The notes beneath the pieces were generated by a model. That model saw only the letters and a list, made by a program, of their open reading frames with translations, made no database searches and was not told the DNA's origin. Shown here one piece after another: positions 49,801 through 61,800 of a stretch of DNA of 64,000 bases; positions within the stretch are counted from its first letter, which is position 1; the number at the start of each line of letters is the position of its first letter. Made by a program: the position numbers and the translations under genes. This DNA is from Monomorium pharaonis (taxonomy: Eukaryota; Arthropoda; Insecta; Hymenoptera; Formicidae). The stretch lies in NCBI RefSeq assembly GCF_013373865.1, contig NC_050470.1, forward strand, positions 24,582,856 to 24,646,855. The letters are read 5' to 3'.

Positions 49801-52800
49801 GATATATTATATTTTTTCTGTACTGCAATTTTTTTTAATTTAACATGTAGGCTGACTAAAGATATAATTAATTAAACAATGCTAAATGTAGCCTATCGAA
49901 AAACTAAAAGATGAATCGTGTTTAAATATTTGACAATTTTAAAAGCCACTTGATACGACAAAGTCAAACACATCTATTTCCAATAATTAATTAATATATC
50001 ACGGTTATATCAAGTGTCAAAGCGGATAGTAATTAAATATATGCATCTTTTGAATGCCTAGAATCTCCGTTGGCACGCGGTAGCCGAGAAAAGCCTGTGA
50101 TCGTGCAAGAGGACGTCGGAAAATGCGGTGAAGGATTCTCCAAAGGATCCGTGAGCTTTCAGAAGGAAGGGCATATGGGCGAGGAATCTCAGGATGGCGA
50201 CACCTTTCTACAGGACGAGATGACGCGAAAGAGAGAACAGGCATTGAGACAACATGCCTTCTTCCAACTTCGTTTGCACATAAGAAGAGGCGCAAATCTC
50301 GTTGCGATGGACAGAGGCGGTATTTATATCTATCTCTTAAAGAAAAAACAAAAAACAAAATAATAACTATAATTGCTTTGAAAAATATTGTTGAATATTG
50401 CATACTATAAAAAATGTTTAAATTCATCTAAAGTTATACGTCATTATTTTTATTATGAATAAAATATATCTTGAGTTCATTTGTGCGAAGCTTGAGAATC
50501 GTCATATCGTTTATCGCATAACCGTTTTCATGATATATGAAATGTTATGGTTTACGATTTGCTTTATGATTTCAGGCGCCAGCGATCCTTATGTGAAAGT
50601 AAAATGCTCAGGGCGATTGCTGCACAAATCACGAACCGTTCATCGTGATTTGAATCCAGTGTGGGACGAAAGTGTCACCTTGCCTATAGAAGATCCTTTT
50701 CAACCACTTACTATCAAGGCATATTTATTGATTTTCTTATTTCAAAATTTCGGATATAAATAAAATGACAGAAAACCTGTTAACATCTAATAATTTCAAT
50801 TTTTATTAAGAATAATTTTAATTTAATGTAACCTACAATAATCCAAACTGTTTGGTTAAATATAATTATAGATATTTGAAAAATAATATGTATGAATTTT
50901 ATTAGACTAAACGAATTGTTAGTGAATTATCTGTAATCTAAAACGTTTCTTCTAACGATCGTCAAACAAAATTCTATATATGTTAATAGGTTTTCGATTA
51001 CGATTGGGGTCTGCAGGATGATTTTATGGGAGCAGCTATGCTGGACCTTACGCAACTCGATCTTGGGCAATCTCATGATATAACGTTAGAACTTAAAGAT
51101 CCGGACAGACCAAAGCAACATTTAGGTGAAATCTACCTGACCGCCACACTTTGGCCAAGAAATCAACAAGAAAAAGAACAGGTAACTTTTACTTTTATCC
51201 TTTCCAATTTAAGCAGATTCGTTTAAGAAATTTTTTATCTTTTATTTTTCATTTAGTTGTACGTATTAAGTAAGAGGGGAGGAGTGATTGACTAATCAAT
51301 CATGATATCAAATATTTAAAAATACAAAAGAAATTGAAGAAATGTTAGAAATAGCTCCGTAAAGAATTAAGGGGGTGATAAACTAACAATAAGTGATCAC
51401 GTCGATCGTTCTCGGTCTAGGTAGAGAGATGGATGTGTCGTGCGTATATTTATAGCGTATATACGAAGAATGGGAAACTGGGTTGTGAGGAAAGTACGCG
51501 CCCCCGCGTCCGTATTACGGTATCGACTTGTCGTTGAAAGTGGAGTGCAAGGCCTGGCCCTTATCGCTCCACTTATGTATTAACTATTATTAAGCGCCAT
51601 TCCGCGTGGAATAACCAAGTGAGAATTCCCGGGCGTCAAATCCAATTTATTTACTTATTAACCGTCAGGGTCGGAAAGTAGTTCGTTACTTGTAATAAAG
51701 TTAGAGTTACTTTTTTCAGAAACTTCAACTTCATTCCTTTTTTTTCTATCTATAATTGTAACTTGGTTACATTTTTTTTAATAACTAGTAACTTATTTAT
51801 AGTAGTTGCTTTTATAATTATTTTATATTTTACTTATTTGTCAACAAATTGACTGCATTCAGCGGAATAAAATGATAATTTATCTTCGAGAATAGTTATC
51901 ATATAATTATTAAATTTGACTTTATTTTTTAAAATAAACTCCGGACTTAGTTCGCGATGATTCTAATACGAAGTTTGAATTTGACGAATTTTTAGCTAAA
52001 TATTGATAATTTTGATAATATGTTACAAGTAAATAAACATTAATTTATTATAAATTGTTAATTCCGTTAATATATAAAATGCATTTTGGTTTTAAAATAA
52101 CTGTGATTTATTACATACAAAATAGTGTAGTACGCAATCGAATCGTTTAATATAAGATTTAGTAACATTAGAAATTAAAAATTCTTAAATTTAAAATAGT
52201 AAAGTGTAAATTTTACTTATTCTAAATGAGTTGCACTTAAGTCTAAACTTCGTAATTGCATAAGCTACAGTCTAATTTTACAGTTTAATTTGTGTTAGTC
52301 CTAAATAAAAACACAAATAATACTTTTGATAAATACAGTCTAATAAGAGCGTGTCTTTAATAAGAGCGTGACCGACATAATTTTCAGTTATATAAAAAAC
52401 GTTGCATTGCAAATCTAAGTGTGTTAAAAATACTACATTCATTTGATTTAGTTTTCCGTATAACAATAAAACGTGTTAAACTACACGTTTAAATATGTAA
52501 ATTCATCTTTTTACGTAGTATAGTGTAAACTAAATTATACACATGAATAAGGCATTTTTTATATACTTGGATTTACATTACAGGTGTGGAAAATTCTGAA
52601 GAATTCATGTTTGACATATTTTTATATGGAAAAAAGCTATAAATTTATTAACTATGAACGTTTATTTCTTTAATTATCTAAGGTATTTAAGTAGAACGTT
52701 CTTAGTATCAATATAGTGCAATGTTTAATTTTTTTTTAAATAAGGGGATGCTGTCAAAAGGCCTATGAGTATTGACAATTTTCTTCTACATTTTTATACA

Positions 52801-55800
52801 TTTTTTTAAATACCTGATTTCAAAGATGTTTTACATTATTTTGTGCTTTGGTATTATTATAAGCATTATGTAAGAAAAATGTTTAAGCATGATAATATTA
52901 TTGCAAAAGCTTTTGATATTTTAGCAGCTAGCTTAAATGTCTAATATAATTTTTTTTTATAATGTCAACATAATTATTTTCAGATCTTCTAGAAAAATTA
53001 TTCTTTCCATATTGGAATATTTCTTTTAGAACTTGATTATTATATTAGATACAATTTGCGTATAATTCAGATTTATTTCAAATCACTGCTTTTAAAGATA
53101 GTAATTTAACTTTTAAAAAGAGATATTGTATATATGTTGTTCCTTTTTTCTTTAAAAATTTAATTTTAAATTCTTTAATATATCTTTTCTTGGAAAGTAC
53201 TTATTGACGTCAATGAAATAAAATGAGCATAAAGAATGAAATACAAGTAAATGAATACACAGTTATTAAATTAATAACTCCGTAAATGATAACCTCTCAC
53301 AATATTTTCATTGAAATATTGATTACTGGCTAAGAACTATCAGATATAATATGTAGTTGGAAATATGCTGGGTATTGGACACTCTGTGTATCTATAAAGT
53401 CGACTGATAAGCGTATATAATGCGCTGCCTATACATGACATGTGATATATTCCCATATATCACATGTAATGTGTCCCGTAACCCGATGCTATAATCCGAA
53501 GCAATCTTTTTTTTTCAGATAAGATTTCTTATGTGATATTAACGACTTGGTTGCGTTAATATAAAAAAAAAATCTTGACTTTATTATTAAATGCAACCGA
53601 GCTTTATTCTTTCAGAATTCGATTCAGTAAAGATTTACGAAGATATATTTAATGCAAACTGAAAAAGACGTAAATATATTTAATATGGAATAAAATTATT
53701 AACCAAAAGATATTTAAAAAAAGCTAATATTTTATTTTTATTTACGACGAAGTATTCGATAGAGTATGATAGTTACATGTATTTCTTGAAATTCTTTTAA
53801 GTCTGATTAATTAAGTAATATTAATTCTTTAAACAGAATGGTTTTAAAATAGAGAGAAAGAAAAGATGTAGAAAAATATCTTTATACTACATAATTAGAT
53901 GAGTCATTCTTTTCCCTCCCACATTACATAAACAAACTTCCCATTGCACTACACATGTATCTTTTTCTCTATACAAGTTGAGAACAGCGCAGCGTTGTGA
54001 ATATCGCGCTCCGCGGTTACGGCATCGTAACACAATGTATACACAATGTCTCAATGTTTGCCGACATAACATCGCTTTCCTAGTGCGAAAGAGCGGAGAG
54101 GGAGAAGGCCCAGCTGGCCGGCACGCTTCGCAGGTTGCCGATGAAAAACCAACTTAGTAGTTGGACTTTTGCCGTCTTGCTTTGCGAGCCCGACGAGTGC
54201 TTCGTGCTTATCAGTGCGGTGCCGATTCGACAATCGTGCCGGCTCGGAAATGTATTCTATTGTGCGTTGGCAATGAGTTCACCTTTGTTTTTGATAAGAG
54301 ACTTCCGACAGTTGTGGCCACGCACACACGTGACCGAATTATATTACTCTATCTGTATTTCTCTTCCCGTGACTCACCCGCGCTAATCGGCCGATATCGA
54401 ACACTATAATCATCAAGAGGAAATACTTAAATTTGCACTTTGCACGATTTTTTAAAACAAGATACAGGTGAATCAGTGTGTAAATCTATGTGTCATGGAC
54501 ACTTTTTCTTTCACATTTTTTTTTTTCTTTTACGCGTGACTTGATGATAGGTCGAGTGCAAAGTGAGCTTCAGCGCGAGAAGTTCTTCAAATTATCTGTT
54601 TCGAGTGCTTGCTGTAAGATATTACTTTCTTCGTGAGATCTTGCTATAAAAAGTGTGTATAGTGAAGTTAATTTATAAAAAAAAAACAGAAATATATATA
54701 AATAAATATATGTAAATGTAATATAAAATATATTAAAATATAAAAAAATAAATAAAATAAACTGAATATAATACATATATATTTAAAAAATGTGATATAT
54801 GAAATTGAACATAATTAACGCTTTCAGCTTTTGAGCTTTTAAGAAATATTAATTTAGAAAAAAAATCTACAGGTTCTTTGTACATCATATAGAGATGCAG
54901 AGTCATCGGGTTTAAATGATATTCGTATATTTCCGTTAAATTATGCAATCATATGACTAATATCTTTCTCATGCAACATGCTTGAATACTTTTATGAAGA
55001 ATCGCAATATATTGAGTGACGTAACATAATGAATTTGTGAAATAAAAAGCAACAGAGACCATCTCCGAGAACTGGTTATGCCTGTCCATGAAACATGCTA
55101 GCCAATCGAATGAACAGTGACAACGAATTCACAGTGATTTTATTAGCGAGGAAAACGAAGGAATTTGTAACGAGACCGTCGACGAAAATAGCACACATTA
55201 CACAAACGTTTTCCACGAAGGAAAATATCCACAAATTTAACCATCTTATTTGCAGAAGATAAACGAAACGTTCCAAGCAATTTCGCAAGAGTAACTTTCG
55301 CATAAAAGAGATGTAATGTATCCCTGGAAGTGCATCCTTGAATTTAAAGCCAATAATACGTTCGATCAATATCCGATCTCAACAGGATACTCGAAGTCGA
55401 TGTTACGTCGAAGAAGATAGCGATCGACAGATGTAAAAGTGATTTGATCAGAGGAAAGATCGAATCTCGCGGCCTGCAATTGTCGCATCCAAAATGGCCA
55501 CCGCGTCCGAAATAGATCTCTCATCTAACAATAAACCGAATGTCGCGAGTGAACTTAACGCTATGCCCAAGATCGAAGTTACGCCGGAAATTGATGTCAC
55601 GTCTGGGAACGACGACGTCGCGACCGAGGCAATGGTCACGTCAGCGAAGAACTCCGGCGCGGCTAAGATCGATGTCGCGTCTAATAAGACAGACAGAGGT
55701 GTAGCGTCTAATAAAGTAAATGAGGTAGTTACTGATCAATCATCCGGCATTGGGGTGCCACTCAAAAATTCACGCCGGAAGCCCCGCGCGGCTCGACCAG

Positions 55801-58800
55801 AGAGACGTCACTCTGTTGGTTCGGAACTGGATCGATCCCTATCAAAACATGAACCCGAGAGGAGCCTCGCCGAGGCGGGAAGCGACGCCGCCGGCATCCT
55901 GGCGTCAGATGGCAATTTTTACGAGGACATTCGACGCGAGGAGAACATGAGGGAATTGAGTTCTGTCGCGGGCGACAAATCGAAGATTCGGCAAACGTTT
56001 GCTGCTGAAGAGCCGCCGCCGAAGGCGAAACGAACCGAAGTGCTGTTTGCCGAGGCGACTTTTGCGACTACGGAGGAAGGTTCAAGCGCTATCGAAAGCA
56101 CGGAGCTCGAGGGAGCATCGACGATGATAGAAGTTTCGAAGACACGAGTGCCTGAAGGACCGTCTACCGAAAGCCTGTCCGCGATCAAGAAACGGAAAGC
56201 GAAGGGTTCGTTAAGTAACTCTCTGAGGCGAAAGGTGGACTTGATAGAGAGGATATTGGAGGATCAGATGGAGCGAATCTGGGAGGAGAAACTGGAGAAG
56301 CATACATGGTTGCAACCGATTGAGACATGGATCGCCGATCACCGCAAACCCTCTTCCAGCTACTCGTTAACGCACAGTCAACCTGACGATGCATCCGACA
56401 ACTTGACGGACATCAAAAAGGAAGTTATGCCGGAATCTACATATGATTTCAAGTTCACGCCGGCGAAGCAAGAGGGCGAGGAACCGAAGATCGAGAGCAG
56501 ACTCACGGAAAATCTGCGAACCTCGAGAGTCGACGAGTCGAAGATCGAGGGCAAGGTGACCGAACATTGGCGAAGATTGCGAAATCGAGCTGTTTCTCCA
56601 AAATCAGATAGAGCTGAGCCAACGAGTTCGAACACACAGCTGAATAAACAAGAGATTGAGGTGACACATGGGGAGGAAAACTCAAACGATCCCGGCATTT
56701 TGGAAGTGAAGGAAGTCAAACGTCCCGATATGCTGGAAAAACTGAAGGAGAAGATGGATGAAATCTACAAAGTAGAGTCCATAAAAAATTTTTCTCTTCA
56801 AGTCTACGTCCACAGATGCATTATCAAATAAAAGTTTTTAGCGCGAATATACATTAAATACAGTAATACTTAACAAAATTGAAATTTCAAGGAAACGATT
56901 CTACAACAAATTTTTTCCCACAAATTTTTTCTTGAAAGTCTTTTTTAATTAAAAAAAAAATGAAGTCGAATAATCGCGGCATTTAATTATACGCGTAGTA
57001 TAGCCTTGCTTATATTGTTTCTTATTTGCAAGCTTATGCTTTGTAGGTAGTACAAATTCTACATTAGTCTAGTCTAGCGATAATTTTATTTAGTGCCCCA
57101 TATTGCAGTATTTTCAGAGAACTAATCGATTGGCGGACGTGAATAGACGACTGAAATCACAGATATGGAGTTCGGTGGTGACAATTGTCCTCGTCGAGGC
57201 AAAGAATTTGTTACCGATGGATATAGATGGCTTGTCGGATCCTTACGTGAAGTTTCGGTACATAAAATTTAATACTACAAAATAAAATACATAACTTGAT
57301 CATTCCATTATTGGCGGATACAATTTTTTTGTTAAAAATTTTTTGATATCTTTAATTTGTTTAATAGAGAAATCTAGATTGTCCCACTTTCAAATCATTT
57401 CTTGCTCTGGTCGCTCGTAAATTCTTAAACAATCTTTCTATCTTTAAATAATTAAAATAATTAATTTGATCAGCTTATAAATTTACTCAATACATACCAT
57501 TTCTGTTTATTATTAAATTTGATAAAGTTTACTTTTACTTGTATTATTAAATCTTTATTGATAATCTTTTTAAAAGCTGTTTTAATTTTTCAAATAATTT
57601 GTTAATTTCCTTACTAATTTATTATTCTATTTAATATGTTTATTGAACATTTATAATCAAAATATGAATTAACGTTTACAAATATAAATATAAATTAATA
57701 TCGTTGATATTATAATTTATTATGCTGCAATATAGCGAATTTGTACTTTTCGTTTATTTAGAACGTAAATTGGCCTGTACTTGACATAATAGTAAAATTA
57801 AGCGGAATGAAATATCAGAGATTAGCAATTCAAGTTGCAGTTGGTTAAACTTCCGCTATAAAAACTAAAGTTCTCGCATCCTAATTTGCAGACTCGGCAC
57901 GGAAAAATATAAGTCGAAAGTGATTAACAAAACATTGAATCCAATTTGGCTGGAGCAGTTTGACCTTCATCTTTACGAGGACCCGTATCTGGGACAAGAG
58001 TTGGAGGTGACGGTTTGGGACAGAGATAAAAGTCATCAGGATGATCTAATGGGCAAAACGGTGATCGATCTAGCGACTCTCGAACGAGAGACCACGCATC
58101 GGCTATGGCGCGAACTCGAGGATGGTGCGGGCAATATCTTTTTACTTTTGACGATAAGTGGCACAACAGCTAGCGAGACAATCAGCGATTTGGCCGTGCA
58201 CGAGGAAACGCCAATGGAACACGTACAATTAATCCAACGGTATTCCATTATGAACACTTTGCAGAGGATACGCGACGTAGGTCACCTGACAGTGAAGGTA
58301 ATTAAAAATTATTAGCATTAATTGCTAACGCAATAGTAAGCTAACGTGCTAATGTTAAAGTGTTAACTTTTGAAGAACGTCAAGGAGAAGCAGTAATAAT
58401 TAACGTACAGGATGTTCCTGAAATAGATCGCCGAAATTTTGAGCTTTCTGCTCACGTCAAATGTCGAGAACGAAGCAAAGTTCTGATATATTTATAGATA
58501 TGAAAACCCATCTTTATCGAATTATAAACTCATTTGTCTGCAGTAGAATTTTGTCCGACGAGCAAAGTACACTGTTAAAATTTGGCGACATAAATTATGA
58601 ATACGCTCCATAATAATAATGATAGTAATACATTCATAATAATAGACTTATTACGTTATGAAATAATAATTTTTATCATAAATTGTATATAACATGCAAA
58701 TGTTATCATACCAAAGCTGAAGAGCCTGCTTTTCTATTCAATATTATGACACTTATTTCGGATTGACTTTTTAACGTTATGAATTAATAAAGCTTATTCG

Positions 58801-61800
58801 ATCGTTGAATAAAAAGTATGTCGCTTTTTTTGTGTGGGTTGACATAATAAATTTTACATTAGGCACTAATTATCCAAAAGGTCTTCTCGAAAAAAAAATT
58901 TTTCAATTTTTAAAAAACAGTTTTAAAATGTGTCTCGATATGAAAACGATATGAAAAGACAGAATTTAAATTGTACTGAAATTATTATTATTTACACAAT
59001 CACGATTATCACAATCACATGATTTTTATTATTAGAAATATATAAAATAATTGAGGTCAGTGTGATAACTATTTTCATTAATAAAAATAATTTTCAAATT
59101 AAGTAATTTTTTTCAAATATAACTGTATCTCTTCTCAATTTCCATAATTTAATTTAAAAAATATAATCTTTTTTTTCTTAAGGCCGTTGCACCAATAAAT
59201 TAAAATAAATTAACAAATTTTAAAATAAATTTTATATTATGGTCTGTTTGTAAATTAATTCATCTTTTATTTATAGGTATATCGTGCGCAGGGTCTTGCA
59301 GCTGCTGATCTTGGTGGTAAAAGTGATCCTTTCTGCGTTTTAGAGCTCGTGAATTCTAGATTACAAACGCAAACGGAATATAAAACTCTCGCGCCAAATT
59401 GGCAGAAAATCTTCACCTTGTAAGTTATAATCGAAATATTGTTAATCATTTTTCATACAGTTATTAACGCATTGTTAAATAACAAAAAGTTAAGTAACAA
59501 AAAGTCGGGCATGATCAGAAACGAGAGTCACACAGCCCACGTTGATTATGCGCAATCGAGAATAAATTTTCTTGTTTCTACAGCAACGTAAAGGATATCA
59601 ATTCTGTCCTGGAAGTGACGGTGTACGATGAAGATCGTGATCACAAAGTGGAGTTTCTTGGGAAGGTAGCGATACCGTTATTAAAAATTCGTAACGGCGA
59701 AAAACGATGGTACGCGTTGAAGGACAAGAAATTGAGGGGCCGCGCGAAGGGCAATTGCCCTCAGATTCTTTTAGAAATGACCGTCATATGGAACGTGTTC
59801 AGAGCGTGCGTTCGGACGCTTAATCCAAAGGAAAAAAAATACATGGAGCCGGAAGTGAAATTCAAAAGACAAGTCTTTCTGCGAAATGTCCTCAGGCTCA
59901 AAGCTATCATCGTAATATTTATCGACATAGGAAAATACATACAGTGAGTGTGACTTTAACTTTTATTTGTATTACTGAAGATCTAATTTCTTTTCCCTTC
60001 AGTCCGGTGTGACATGTAAAATCCCAAACAAATATAGTTTTATTAGAAGCGAAAGTTACGATAGGGATCTAAAAAAAAATTACTTTTCTGCTCGAAATCA
60101 AGAATTTAGATCGAAATTAAGAAAATTAATTAAGTTTTCTTTCACCGGATGACAAGTATCCTGCCAAAAGATATAATCTAAAGAATTTTGTATTTTATGC
60201 TTTTTGGCAAGAAAGGTTTTAGATGGAACTAAAATAGAGCCTATAGCTTATGTCGCTGCTGTTTATGCTGCTACTGTTTATGATACTATTTTTCCACTTT
60301 ATCTTACGGTTAGGAGCTGCTGGGAATGGGAAAGCAAGATGAGGAGCATCTTCGCTCTGGTCATTTTTATTCTTGGATGTTACTACTTCGAGCCATATAT
60401 GATACCGGGCGTGGCATTATTGATCCTTCTAAAGTATTATCTGGTACGTCACTTTTGCTATTGATTTTATTGAAGTTTTAATCTTGCACTCTTTTGTATA
60501 TCTATATTTTAAATTAATTAATATGACCGTGGCATTTTATGTGAAACAATTAAACATCATTATTGATCACTGGTCTTCAAAACTGTGATATTGAGTTTTG
60601 CATGTTGATATGCATCAGATTGTAAAATTTAAAACTTTAATGTTTGCGATTTCTTATGTAAGTTAAAACTTGATTCATTGCTGGCACATCATTCTGAATC
60701 GTTCCAATTATTAATCGCTATGCTATGAAACGCTTTCTGTTCTTTAATTCAAAGTCTATTTTTGATTCTTTAGTCTTTATTCTTCGCTCCCCCTATTGTC
60801 TCCCGTTGACCCATCGACCATAAATATGTACGATAATAAGAGCGTTGGTATCATCACCTGGTAATAATGCATATACTTCTCGAATATTCACATCCTATTT
60901 AAAAGTCCATTTCAAGACCTTACATATGCAAAACGTCTCGTATTTATGGTGTAATTTCGTAGAAAAATTAACTCTCATAATATTTTCTTTTCTTTTCATT
61001 TCTTACTAAAATCACTAAAATCATTAATCATTAAGACCGAATAAATTGTGCATGGTTATCATATTTAATTTTGCTATGGTTTGTATTTAGTGCATTCAAA
61101 TTTAGAGATATAAATATTTCTATATATATGTTAATAACGTTTTTTAAAATGTTTTTTCTGTATAAACAAACATTGTAATAAAGGAATTACAATAAGATCG
61201 TATAATGAAGTTTTTTTAAATGAAAATTTCTTAGCAAAAGAGAAACAAACTTTTAGAGTTCAAAAAGTATTAAAGGCATAATATTTGGAGAGTTGTTGTT
61301 TTTAAAACTAAAAATAATTAAAATGGATTCATGCGAAATAATACGATTAACAATCAATTATTTATTCTAAACTATTCTTTATAATATCCTAACTAACACA
61401 AAAAATAAGCACGTTTGTATATTTATAATCTTTGTACGTTTTCATTATCTACTTTATACATTTTAATATAACCCATCCTGCATAAGCTCAAGTTATCTAC
61501 GCTTCGTTTCTTTACTGGCAATGCTGCATGTCGAATTTCTTTGCTACCTATCAGCTTAGCGGCGAGAGGAGCGGGTTCAATCATTGGATTTGCGGACAGG
61601 TCGCTGTGGTGACGGGCGCACCTTTAATTTATGCAACTTCCCAGTTTCAAGATCACGCCGCTGAGATCGGATCCGATGATTGTCCACCAACGCCCGGAGA
61701 TGATGATGATGATGAGGACGACAAGGATAAAGTGAGTTACTACATATTTAAAAAATATATAAAATGCTTAGATTAATCGCGTTAGAAATCACGGTTTTCT

